This document shows, piece after piece, positions 1 through 6,597 of a DNA stretch of 16,455 nt. Origin of the DNA: Candidatus Latescibacterota bacterium. Its GTDB lineage: Bacteria; Latescibacterota; UBA2968; GCA-2709665. Position 1 is the first letter of the stretch. Each line of letters begins with the position of its first letter. Under the pieces are notes generated by a model, which saw nothing but the letters and a program-made list of their open reading frames with translations, did not search any database and was not told the origin of the DNA. The stretch covers positions 1 to 16,455 of the forward strand of contig JAAXHE010000179.1 of assembly GCA_012271065.1 (NCBI GenBank). Reading direction: 5' to 3'. The position numbers were made by a program, and so were the translations under genes.

Positions 1-195
1 CCCTTACGCCCAAATCACAAATAACCAGTCGCTTTACCCAGCAAACTCACCCTCGACAGACCTCTGAACAACCTCACGTCATCACCATCTGCCATGCACC
101 ATTGCGCTTATCAACCCATACGCACCAAAAAGCGCCTTTCTGCTCAACAAACTACATTACTCGCTTATTTAAGGTCTAATGGAGGATTTCATCCC
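1..195. other. Upstream region of the first operon, no gene seen
   Basis: This segment is less GC-rich than the genes that follow. An in-frame ATG at 94 would extend the first protein by 34 residues, but that extension has no resemblance to an oxidoreductase N-terminus and no good ribosome binding site. The only clear signal is GGAGG at 181-185, ten bases before the ATG at 196. A T/A-rich stretch near 168-176 might belong to a promoter, but no matching -35 box is convincing. Confidence 0.5.
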
Positions 196-1398
196 ATGTC
201 CACGCTGCGTCTGGCCGTAGCCGGTGTCGGCGTCGAGGCCGGCTCCCGCGCCAGAGGCTACCTGGCTACGATCAAAAGGCTCGCGCATCTATACGACCTC
301 TGCGCCATCTGCGACGCCGGCCGGGAGGCCCTGCACGCGGCGGGCGAGCAGTTCGACGTTCCGGCGCGCTATACGTGCATCGAATCATTGCTGAAGGAAC
401 AAAAGCCGGATGTCTTCTTCGTCCTGCTCCCCACCGACGGCCAGACGGTGGCCGCGCTTGCCGGCATTGAACACGGTTGTCACATTATCACCGAAATACC
501 TTACGCGCTCACGCTGGACATGGGTGACGCGATCGCCCGCGCGGCAAGCGAAAAGGGACTGAAGTGGGAAGTCGCGGAAAACGTCTGGCTCTGGCCCAAC
601 GAGCAGCTCAAACAGAAAATCGCGCGTACGGGCGTCCTGGGAAGGCTCACACACGCGCGTCTCCGGTATCCCGCGGGCAGTTACCACGGCCTGAACGCCG
701 TACGCACGATTCTGGACAGCAAACCGCGGCGCGCAATGGGTTACGCCCAGGCCGTCGAGGTTCCGCCCTACAGGAACTACGGCGGGGGAAGCGAAACGAC
801 CCGCTGGTGGGAAAGCGGCGTGATCGAATTTGAGAACGACGTGGCGTGTATCTACGAAATGCCCACCACACCCGGCGCGGCATCCGGCATGAATTGGGAT
901 ATAGAAGCCGTAAACGGGTACCTCTCCGCTGGCGAACTCACCCTCTACGACTCCGACGGACGCAACACCTGCCCCATCCGTGAAATCCACGAGGAAGTCG
1001 ACGGCGAACGGGTTCTCGCCAGGGTGCAGGTGGACACCGACCCTCCGATTGCCTGGGAGAATCCCTACAAGCAGTACAGGATTTCCAGCCAGGACGACGT
1101 GGCCAAAGCCGCCATTCTGGAAAGCCTTCACACGGCCGTCACGCGGAAAACCAGCCCCCGATACGGCGCGGAGGGCGGACGGCTGGACTATGAAATGTGG
1201 GTGGCGCTGCGCGAGAGCGCCGAATCCGGAGGCGATTGGGTCGATATCCCGCTGGACGCGACCACCAGCCTGGAAGCGCGCATACGCGACGAGTTCAATC
1301 GATGCTACGGCGGCGACCCCGTATCTGACGCCACTGCGCTGCTCAACGCCTCCTTCGGCCGCCTCAGCGCCATGTGGACCGTTGCGGGATGGCTGTAG
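196..1398 (+). CDS. Gfo/Idh/MocA family oxidoreductase, atypical active site
   Basis: A 400-residue cytoplasmic protein with the two-domain layout of the Gfo/Idh/MocA family, which are NAD(P)-dependent sugar, polyol or cyclitol dehydrogenases. The N-terminal Rossmann domain starts AVAGVGVEAG (residues 7-16) and runs to about residue 125. The C-terminal alpha/beta domain carries an H-x5-R segment (His164 to Arg170), where members usually have H..D..R; the Asp position is Asn167. The family's catalytic EKP motif reads EIP at residues 100-102, so the usual catalytic lysine is Ile101. The family assignment is firm, but activity as an ordinary dehydrogenase is doubtful and the substrate is unknown. 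The start at 196 was chosen because GGAGG lies at 181-185. Two short-chain dehydrogenases follow on the same strand after 82 bases, suggesting a small catabolic operon for a sugar-like compound. No transporter or regulator accompanies it here. Confidence 0.85.
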   Translation: MSTLRLAVAGVGVEAGSRARGYLATIKRLAHLYDLCAICDAGREALHAAGEQFDVPARYTCIESLLKEQKPDVFFVLLPTDGQTVAALAGIEHGCHIITEIPYALTLDMGDAIARAASEKGLKWEVAENVWLWPNEQLKQKIARTGVLGRLTHARLRYPAGSYHGLNAVRTILDSKPRRAMGYAQAVEVPPYRNYGGGSETTRWWESGVIEFENDVACIYEMPTTPGAASGMNWDIEAVNGYLSAGELTLYDSDGRNTCPIREIHEEVDGERVLARVQVDTDPPIAWENPYKQYRISSQDDVAKAAILESLHTAVTRKTSPRYGAEGGRLDYEMWVALRESAESGGDWVDIPLDATTSLEARIRDEFNRCYGGDPVSDATALLNASFGRLSAMWTVAGWL

Positions 1399-1480
1399 AG
1401 CGTAAAAGGCTGATCGAGACCTGCGGGTGACGTTTTCTTTCCGCGACCACTCTCGTCGGACGACCAAAGGGCAATTATCC

Positions 1481-2248
1481 ATGGACAGATCCGGCACGCT
1501 GGCTTTCGTGACCGGGGCCGGCAGCGGCATCGGCAAAGCCATTGCAAAGCGGTTTTCCGCCGAGGGCCATCGGGTCATCGCCCTGGATCGTTCCGAACAC
1601 GCGCTGAAGCAGCTGGCCGGATGTGTTGCCAACACGATCCCGTGCGTCTTCGACCTGAACGACCTTGAGGCCATCCCCGGCATGGTGGCGAAGCTCGTGA
1701 AGGAGAACGGCGCCATCGATGTGCTCGTCAACAATGCCGGAGCCTGGTGTTACGAGCCCCTGGTCGACATCGCCCTGGACCGATGGGAAGAAATCTACCG
1801 GATCAATACCACGGCCCCGTTCATTCTTACCCGGGAGATCGCACCCGGGATGCTCGAACGCCGCGACGGCGTCATTGTCAACATTGCATCCCGCAACGCT
1901 ATGGTATCCAGTAAGGGTTCCGCCGCCTACGATTCGTCCAAAGCCGCGCTCGTTGCCTTCACCCGAACCTCCGCGGGAGAATTCGCACGGCACAACGTAC
2001 GCGTGAACGCCATCTGTCCGGGCGTCATCAACACGTCTGCGAACGACGATCTGCTGGACGACAGGGAAACCCTGGACAACTACCTGAAGCTGATACCGCA
2101 GGGACGCTACGGCGAACCCGAGGAAATCGCGGGCATCGTACACTTTCTCACCACCGCTGACGCCCGGTTCATAACCGGACAGACCCTCGTTGCCGACGGC
2201 GGACAGATGGCCTTCTCGGACTGGAAGAAGCTGTTCGACAAGCACTGA
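1481..2248 (+). CDS. Short-chain dehydrogenase/reductase, NAD(H)-type
   Basis: A classical SDR of 255 residues with every hallmark in place. The cofactor motif TGAGSGIG is at 11-18 and NNAG at 84-87. The catalytic tetrad is Asn109, Ser137, Tyr150 and Lys154, and the C-terminal ITGQTLVADGG is at 231-241. Asp36 at the end of the second beta strand is the residue that normally selects NAD(H) over NADP(H). The preferred start is the ATG at 1481, preceded by AAAGGG at 1466-1471. A GTG at 1427 in the same frame would add 18 unlikely residues. It lies between the Gfo/Idh gene and a second SDR, so it probably oxidises or reduces an alcohol or ketone in the same pathway. The substrate cannot be read from sequence. 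Confidence 0.92.
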   Translation: MDRSGTLAFVTGAGSGIGKAIAKRFSAEGHRVIALDRSEHALKQLAGCVANTIPCVFDLNDLEAIPGMVAKLVKENGAIDVLVNNAGAWCYEPLVDIALDRWEEIYRINTTAPFILTREIAPGMLERRDGVIVNIASRNAMVSSKGSAAYDSSKAALVAFTRTSAGEFARHNVRVNAICPGVINTSANDDLLDDRETLDNYLKLIPQGRYGEPEEIAGIVHFLTTADARFITGQTLVADGGQMAFSDWKKLFDKH

Positions 2249-2312
2249 GACGATCGCTCCCACGGCACAACAGGGGAGACGGAACGTCTTTCGAAGCGGA
2301 GAGAGGACCGAT

Positions 2313-3080
2313 ATGAACCACCGGCAGTTCACCGGCAAAGTCGCAATCGTTACCGGCGCCAGCAGCGGAATCGGCAGGGTCGTCGCACTCGCACTTGCAG
2401 ACGAAGGCGCGTCTGTCGTCGCCACCTACAACAGCAACAGGGCCGGCGCGGACGAACTCAAGGAGGAGGCCGCGTCGCTGAAGGGCCGCGTGGAAACCCT
2501 GCGGACGGACGTCTGCAGTGCGACGGACGTGCAGCGAATGGTGGACCATACCCTGGAAATCTTCGGCGGTCGGCTGGATGTGCTGATAAACAATGCCGGA
2601 CAGTGGATGGACAAGGCGCGCATTGCCGAGTGCCCCGAGGAACTTTGGGACCACATGATCAACGTCAACCTGAAGAGCGTGTTCCTCTGCTGCCGCGCGG
2701 CCATTCCCGCCATGCAGGAAAACCGTACCGGCGCCATCGTGAATATATCCTCCGTCGCGGGCCATACGGGCGGAGGCGGCGGCACCCTTCCCTACGGCAC
2801 CGCAAAGGGCGGCGTCAACACGTTCACACGGGGACTCGCCAGGGAGCTGGCGCCGTACGGCATCCGGGTGAATGCCCTGGCGCCGGGCGTGATCGACACG
2901 CCGATGCAGCACCGGCATTCCACACCGGAGCAACTTGAATCCTTCGGGGAAGCCACACCGCTGAAACGGGTCGGGCTGGCCGAGGAAATGGTCGGCGCCG
3001 TGATGCTCCTGGCCTCCGACCAGGGAAGCTTCATAACGGGTGAAATCATCGACGCCAACGGCGGGATCTACATTCGTTGA
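2313..3080 (+). CDS. Short-chain dehydrogenase/reductase, FabG-like
   Basis: A second classical SDR of 255 residues, clearly diverged from its neighbour. Motifs are TGASSGIG (14-21), NNAG (93-96), catalytic Asn119, Ser147, Tyr161 and Lys165, and the closing ITGEIIDANGG (241-251). It resembles 3-oxoacyl-ACP reductase/glucose dehydrogenase-type SDRs. The second beta strand ends without an acidic residue and is followed by Arg43, which favours NADPH. The polyglycine run at 153-157 before the catalytic Tyr is slightly unusual. The start is supported by the purine-rich GCGGAGAGAGGA at 2296-2307. It follows the first SDR by 64 bases. With no acyl carrier protein or other fatty acid gene nearby, a sugar or secondary alcohol substrate is more likely than a fatty acid role. 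Confidence 0.9.
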   Translation: MNHRQFTGKVAIVTGASSGIGRVVALALADEGASVVATYNSNRAGADELKEEAASLKGRVETLRTDVCSATDVQRMVDHTLEIFGGRLDVLINNAGQWMDKARIAECPEELWDHMINVNLKSVFLCCRAAIPAMQENRTGAIVNISSVAGHTGGGGGTLPYGTAKGGVNTFTRGLARELAPYGIRVNALAPGVIDTPMQHRHSTPEQLESFGEATPLKRVGLAEEMVGAVMLLASDQGSFITGEIIDANGGIYIR

Positions 3081-3196
3081 GCGGGGGGATCGCTCGACAG
3101 CGCGCCATGAAAACATTGTTGATGGCTTCGAAACGATTCCCGTTACCGATACGACGCGGGCGGCGGAGAAATCACCTCATCAGACAGGAGAGCTCA

Positions 3197-4117
3197 ATGA
3201 AAAGAGGATGTATATTGCTTGTATCGCTGCTTCTTTTCGCCTGCGAGGCGGAAAAGAAAGAACTGGCAACGGAAGACGAGAGAACCAGCTACAGCCTGGG
3301 ATACACGATTGGCGAGGAAGTCGCAAAGGGATTGGAAAAAACGCAGATAGCACTCGATGCCGACGCATACGGAAAAGGCGTCAGAGAAGCGGCGGCGGGC
3401 GGGGGGACCCTCTACACCCGCGACGAAATCGAGCAGGCCCTGCTGGCCTTTCGACAGGAAAAGGACGTGCAGGACCGGCAGAAGCTCAACTATTCTCTCG
3501 GTTACGCCGTAGGCAGGGACATCGTAAACGGCCTGCGGCAGAATTCGGGAATTGAAGTCGATCCCGATGCGTTCTCCCTCGGCGTAAAGGACCGCGTAAC
3601 AAAGACGGGCGGCCGGATGAACGAAGAGGAGATCGAGGCGGCCATGACGTCATTGAAACAAAAGATCGTCGACCGTCAGCAGGAACAGATGAAGGCGCGT
3701 CGCACGAGGCCCAACATTGGAGAACTGGCAATGAAAAACAAAGAGGAGGGAAGGCAGTTTCTGGCGGAAAACAGGACAAAGACCGGCGTCGTGGAACTCC
3801 CCAGCGGCCTTCAGTACAAGATTACCCGGGAGGGATCCGGTAAATCGCCCTCCTCCACGGATAACGTAACGGTCCACTACCGCGGCACCCTCCTCGACGG
3901 CAAGGAATTCGACAGCTCATTCAAACGCGGAGAACCGATCACTTTCCCCCTCAGCGGCGTCATCAGGGGGTGGACCGAAGGCTTGCAGTTCATGAAGGAA
4001 GGGGCCAAATATATCTTCTATATTCCTTCCAACCTCGCCTACGGCGACCGTGCAGTTGGGCGCATTCCTCCGGGCTCGACCCTCATTTTCGACGTTGAGT
4101 TACTGAAGATAAATTAA
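3197..4117 (+). CDS. FKBP-type peptidyl-prolyl isomerase, predicted lipoprotein with duplicated N-terminal domain
   Basis: A 306-residue predicted lipoprotein. Lys2 and Arg3 precede a hydrophobic stretch ending in the lipobox LFAC, with Cys16 the likely lipidated residue. Two successive copies of the FKBP N-terminal (Mip/FkpA dimerisation) unit follow: YSLGYTIGEEVAKGL from residue 32 and YSLGYAVGRDIVNGL from residue 99. Each ends in a similar segment (TRDEIEQALLAF and NEEEIEAAMTSL). A charged helical linker (about 155-195) leads to the catalytic FKBP domain (about 200-306). That domain keeps the typical aromatic pocket: Tyr228, Phe238-Asp239, Phe250, Val255-Ile256, Trp259 and Tyr282. It should act on proline peptide bonds of folding envelope proteins. 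The start was chosen for the signal peptide and for CAGGAGAG just upstream. Homologues usually carry one N-terminal domain; the duplication is the odd point. Confidence 0.92.
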   Translation: MKRGCILLVSLLLFACEAEKKELATEDERTSYSLGYTIGEEVAKGLEKTQIALDADAYGKGVREAAAGGGTLYTRDEIEQALLAFRQEKDVQDRQKLNYSLGYAVGRDIVNGLRQNSGIEVDPDAFSLGVKDRVTKTGGRMNEEEIEAAMTSLKQKIVDRQQEQMKARRTRPNIGELAMKNKEEGRQFLAENRTKTGVVELPSGLQYKITREGSGKSPSSTDNVTVHYRGTLLDGKEFDSSFKRGEPITFPLSGVIRGWTEGLQFMKEGAKYIFYIPSNLAYGDRAVGRIPPGSTLIFDVELLKIN

Positions 4118-4170
4118 CCTCAAATCGAAGGAAGATTACCGTTGAATTGGCCACAAAGAGCCTGAATGCG

Positions 4171-4297
4171 GGGAGACGGGAGAGGTGAGACGGGAGAAGA
4201 AATCCTTGCCCGGTATGTTTTTCCTCCTTGCCTTTGGCACGACAAGAATCCTTACGAGGCAGACGATCTCTACCCTCTCCCGTCTTACGTCTCACCC
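4171..4297. repeat. Inverted repeat of a TGAGACGGGAGA-type unit
   Basis: The left arm holds two tandem variants of the unit GAGACGGGAGA (from 4173 and 4187). The right arm is the reverse complement: AGACGGGAGAGG at 4174-4185 matches CCTCTCCCGTCT at 4274-4285 over 12 of 12 bases. GTGAGAC at 4185-4191 matches GTCTCAC at 4289-4295. About 90 bases lie between the arms and encode nothing evident. This looks like a dispersed non-coding repeat element rather than a terminator, because no T-tract follows. Its copy number elsewhere in the genome cannot be judged here. Confidence 0.6.
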
Positions 4298-4370
4298 GGT
4301 GGTCGGGCGGCCGGGGGGAGAGGTCCCGTTCACGTCCATTGACCTCAATCATCCTGGAACTCCGACTTTG

Positions 4371-4388
4371 CAGATTTCAATAAATCTG
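4371..4388. repeat. Perfect 7-bp hairpin upstream of rpsT
   Basis: CAGATTT (4371-4377) and AAATCTG (4382-4388) are perfect complements around a CAAT loop. It abuts the candidate -35 box of rpsT and could be an operator-like dyad. No T-tract follows, so it is not a terminator. Confidence 0.45.
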
Positions 4389-4417
4389 TTGTGCAACGTG
4401 GCGTTTTCTGTTAGATT
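4389..4417 (+). promoter_or_regulatory. Candidate sigma-70-type promoter for rpsT
   Basis: TTGTGC (4389-4394) and TAGATT (4412-4417) are 17 bases apart. Matches to TTGACA and TATAAT are partial (3 and 4 of 6). Position, about 70 bases before the start codon, fits a ribosomal protein gene leader. Confidence 0.3.
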
Positions 4418-4454
4418 GTCTTGCTTCGATATCTGCCGTAATTTGAAATGTCCG

Positions 4455-4470
4455 CTCCAGCATGCTGGAG
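4455..4470 (+). promoter_or_regulatory. 16-bp perfect palindrome in the rpsT leader
   Basis: CTCCAGCATGCTGGAG reads the same on both strands. In RNA it would form a 6-bp stem with a CAUG loop, ending only four bases before the Shine-Dalgarno sequence at 4475. A role in translational control of rpsT, or as a DNA operator, is possible but inferred. Confidence 0.45.
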
Positions 4471-4487
4471 TTCGAAGGAGGTATGTG

Positions 4488-4739
4488 TTGCCCACGCTCA
4501 AATCATCCCACAAGAGGCTCCGGCAGAACCGGAGAGCCCGTCTGCGCAACCGAAGCGCACGTTCCGAGTTGAGAACCGTCCTCAAGAAAGCGGCAACGAC
4601 CAGCGACAGAGGGGAATTGGAAACGTTGATGCCGCAGGCGGTATCGGTCATCGACAAGAGTGTCAGAAAAGGCGTCCTGCATCGAAACACCGCTGCCCGT
4701 TACAAATCGGACCTCGCCCGACGGGCGAATTCCCTTTAG
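4488..4739 (+). CDS. rpsT: 30S ribosomal protein S20
   Basis: An 83-residue basic protein with the S20 pattern. The N-terminus reads M-P-T-L-K-S-S-H-K-R-L-R-Q, followed by the RLRNRSARSELRT helix (20-32). An acidic middle (about 39-52) follows, and the C-terminal segment is GVLHRNTAARYKSDLARR. S20 binds 16S rRNA early in small-subunit assembly. Family alignment places the start at the TTG at 4488, with AAGGAGG at 4475-4481 spaced six bases away. A GTG directly upstream at 4485 is in frame but too close to the ribosome binding site. There is no ATG in the right place. A non-AUG start is a known regulatory feature of rpsT in E. coli (UUG), where S20 represses its own translation. The 16-base palindrome at 4455-4470 may contribute here. 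The gene stands alone and is followed at once by a strong terminator. Confidence 0.92.
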   Translation: MPTLKSSHKRLRQNRRARLRNRSARSELRTVLKKAATTSDRGELETLMPQAVSVIDKSVRKGVLHRNTAARYKSDLARRANSL

Positions 4740-4752
4740 AATTCCTCGCAAT

Positions 4753-4799
4753 AAAAAACGCGCCCGGTGTCAAACAAGACATCGGGCGCGTTTTTCTTT
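4753..4799. terminator. Bidirectional Rho-independent terminator between rpsT and cysK
   Basis: An 18-base stem (4754-4771 with 4778-4795, one G-T wobble) closes a six-base loop. A T-rich tail follows on the plus strand (4791-4799), and six A residues precede it (T-tract on the minus strand). It ends rpsT from one side and the cysteine operon from the other. Confidence 0.92.
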
Positions 4800-4810
4800 A
4801 AGGGATCCGT

Positions 4811-5737
4811 TTACGCAAAAAGATACGCGTCCAGGTAACGTTCGCCCGTATCCGGCAGGATCACGACCACGCGTTCGTCCTTGGACATGGCTGCGGCTAT
4901 CGCTGTTGCCGCATGGGCGGCCGCTCCCGAGGAAATGCCGGCCAGGATGCCGTCTTCCCTTGCGAGCCGGCGTGACATCCGGCGGGCCTGCGTATTGGTA
5001 ATGGGAACGACGCGGTCCAGGATATCCACGTTGAGCACATCGGGGATCATCCCGGCGCCCAGCCCGTCGATCTCCGTGGGTCCGGGTTGTCCGCCGGACA
5101 ACACCGCGGAGTCCTCGGGTTCAACGCCGACAATGCAGGTTTCCGGATACTCGGCCTTCAGGACCTCCCCCACGCCTGTGACCGTACCTCCTGTCCCAAC
5201 GCCCGCGACGAACACGTCGGGCGCTCCCTCCATCTGCCTAAGGATCTCGCGCGCGGTGGTCCGGCGGTGAATATCCGGATTGGCCGGGTTTTCGAATTGC
5301 TGTGGTATAAAACACCTGGTCCCGTCCTCGACCAGTTCCAGCGCCTTCTGTATCGTGCCCTGCATCCCGTCGTAAGCCGATGTCAACACGACCTCGGCGC
5401 CCAGCGCCCTGAGCAGCTTCTGGCGTTCGTCGCTGACGCCCTCCGGCATGGTGATCGTCAGCCGGTACCCCTTTACAGCAGCCACCATCGCCAGTCCAAT
5501 GCCGGTATTTCCGCTAGTGGGCTCTATAATCTTCATTCCGGGCTTCAGGTCCCCGCACGCTTCCGCCGCCTCGATCATGGCCAGCGCCGTCCGGTCTTTC
5601 ACGCTGCCCGCGGGGTTGAACGCCTCCATCTTCGCCCAGACGACGGCTCCCTCCGGATCGGCCACCCGGTTCAGCCGGACCATCGGCGTCGCGCCGATGA
5701 GGTCCAGAATGTTGTCGCCCTTCCTGAGGGAGTCCAT
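4811..5737 (-). CDS. cysK: Cysteine synthase A (O-acetylserine sulfhydrylase)
   Basis: A PLP-dependent fold-type II enzyme of 308 residues that makes cysteine from O-acetylserine and sulfide. The PLP lysine is Lys47 in NPAGSVKDR. TSGNTG (74-79) is the substrate loop, and GTGGTVTG binds the PLP phosphate. LSGGQPGPTEIDGLGAGMIP is the typical CysK signature, and the protein ends PDTGERYLDAYLFA. It is the last gene of the operon, 38 bases after an Rrf2 regulator and just before the terminator. In Bacillus, CysK also acts as a co-regulator by binding the Rrf2 protein CymR, so adjacency to the rrf2 gene is meaningful. A ribosome binding site is not obvious before the ATG at 5737. Confidence 0.93.
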   Translation of the reverse strand: MDSLRKGDNILDLIGATPMVRLNRVADPEGAVVWAKMEAFNPAGSVKDRTALAMIEAAEACGDLKPGMKIIEPTSGNTGIGLAMVAAVKGYRLTITMPEGVSDERQKLLRALGAEVVLTSAYDGMQGTIQKALELVEDGTRCFIPQQFENPANPDIHRRTTAREILRQMEGAPDVFVAGVGTGGTVTGVGEVLKAEYPETCIVGVEPEDSAVLSGGQPGPTEIDGLGAGMIPDVLNVDILDRVVPITNTQARRMSRRLAREDGILAGISSGAAAHAATAIAAAMSKDERVVVILPDTGERYLDAYLFA

Positions 5738-5775
5738 GCGATGGTCCGTGGAGTAGGGTTGGAACGACAGATCGT

Positions 5776-6204
5776 CTATATCCGAAAGACGATACGCCCG
5801 CTCTGGGATCGATACTTCGCGCAGAGGTCGCCGAACGTGACCGAGGCCAGGACCTCCCCCACCGCCGCCTCCAACCGTTCGTAGACCTCCCGTAAGACGT
5901 CCTTTGCCACGTGCTCGCCTTCCGGCGTTTCTCCGGCAAGCTGAATTGGACCCTCGAGAACCTCCAGGACCGCTCCCACCGTAATGTCCTCGGGTCTCCG
6001 GATCAGCTCGTGGCCGCCCCTGGGTCCCCTGACGCTCCTCACCATCCCGGCATTGCGCAGCAGATTCAGCAACTGCGCAAGATAGGACTCCGGAATATCC
6101 TGCCGGGAGGCGATATCCGCGCTCTGCACGACCCCCTCGCCGTAATGAAGCGCCAGATCAAGTACGGCCCGCAATCCGTAGTTGCCCTTTGAGGAGATTT
6201 GCAT
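5776..6204 (-). CDS. Rrf2-family transcriptional regulator without Fe-S cysteines (CymR-like)
   Basis: A 142-residue Rrf2 protein. The N-terminal winged helix starts MQISSKGNYGLRAVLDLA. The recognition region IASRQDIPESYLAQLLNLLRNAG spans residues 31-53, and the wing has VRGPRGG (58-64). IscR and RsrR need three cysteines in the segment after about residue 90 to hold an Fe-S cluster; here that segment has none, and the only cysteine is Cys128 near the end. This points to the CymR type, which senses cysteine status rather than a cluster. Its place between cysO and cysK (gaps of 56 and 38 bases) supports a role as the pathway's own regulator. GGAG lies about eight bases before the ATG at 6204. 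Target sites are unknown; a candidate operator is listed before cysH. Confidence 0.88.
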   Translation of the reverse strand: MQISSKGNYGLRAVLDLALHYGEGVVQSADIASRQDIPESYLAQLLNLLRNAGMVRSVRGPRGGHELIRRPEDITVGAVLEVLEGPIQLAGETPEGEHVAKDVLREVYERLEAAVGEVLASVTFGDLCAKYRSQSGRIVFRI

Positions 6205-6260
6205 AGGCGGTCTCCGAAGATCCGGATGGGAAGTGCCTCACCGGTACTGTGACAGGCGAC

Positions 6261-6545
6261 TCAACATCGCCCTCCGGCGATGGCGGGAACAATCGTTACG
6301 CTGTCGCCGTCTCTGAGCGGCGTTTCCGTTCCGTCCAGAAAGCGAACGTCCTCGTCGTTTACGTAGACGTTTACGAATCGGCGCAGTCCGCCGGTGCCGG
6401 CGTCGACCAGATTCTCCTTGATGCCAGGATGTTTCGATTCCAGATCGTCGAGCAATTCGCCCAGTGTTGCCCCGCTTGCTTCAACATCCGCGCGGTCGCC
6501 CGTGAATTTCCGCAACGGTGTCGGAATCCGTACGGTCAATCCCAT
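6261..6545 (-). CDS. cysO: CysO-type sulfur-carrier protein (MoaD/ThiS fold) with Arg-Cys after Gly-Gly
   Basis: A 94-residue ubiquitin-like sulfur carrier closely resembling mycobacterial CysO, as I recall that sequence. It starts MGLTVRIPTPLRKFTG, and shares FVNVYVNDEDVRF (57-69) and DGDSVTIVPAIAGG (79-92). Carriers of this family are adenylated and converted to a thiocarboxylate on a C-terminal Gly-Gly. CysO-COSH then delivers sulfur to CysM. Here the reading frame continues two residues past Gly91-Gly92 and ends Arg93-Cys94. I checked the frame base by base: 6270-6275 encode Gly-Gly, 6267-6269 Arg, 6264-6266 Cys, 6261-6263 TGA. The tail would block activation until removed. AGGAGG stands eight bases before the ATG. 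It lies 52 bases after mec. MoaD is a less likely identity because of the CysO-like sequence and the neighbours. Confidence 0.9.
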   Translation of the reverse strand: MGLTVRIPTPLRKFTGDRADVEASGATLGELLDDLESKHPGIKENLVDAGTGGLRRFVNVYVNDEDVRFLDGTETPLRDGDSVTIVPAIAGGRC

Positions 6546-6597
6546 CGTATAGGCCTCCTGATTGTGGTTGAACCTGGTGTTCCGTTCCCAAAATATG

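Larger units (their letters stand above)
4118..4487. other. Intergenic region between the FKBP gene and rpsT
   Basis: No coding sequence is apparent in these 370 bases. The region holds a G/A-rich inverted repeat (4171-4297), a small perfect hairpin (4371-4388), a candidate promoter (4389-4417), a 16-base palindrome (4455-4470) and the rpsT ribosome binding site (4475-4481). No clear terminator for the preceding gene was seen. Confidence 0.6.

Noticed and set aside
94..195. N-terminal extension of the Gfo/Idh protein from the ATG at 94
   Set aside because: The extension is not Rossmann-like, and a ribosome binding site stands before the ATG at 196.
385..1734. A 449-codon open frame on the minus strand
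   Set aside because: It lies antisense to the oxidoreductase and SDR genes, shows no domain, and is a by-product of high GC at third positions.
1475..3116. Two overlapping minus-strand frames of over 300 codons each
   Set aside because: Both are antisense to the two SDR genes, which carry complete catalytic motifs; the antisense proteins have no recognisable features.
6261..6545. MoaD or ThiS (molybdopterin or thiamine sulfur carrier)
   Set aside because: The sequence follows CysO more closely, and the neighbours are cysM and mec, with no molybdopterin or thiamine gene present.
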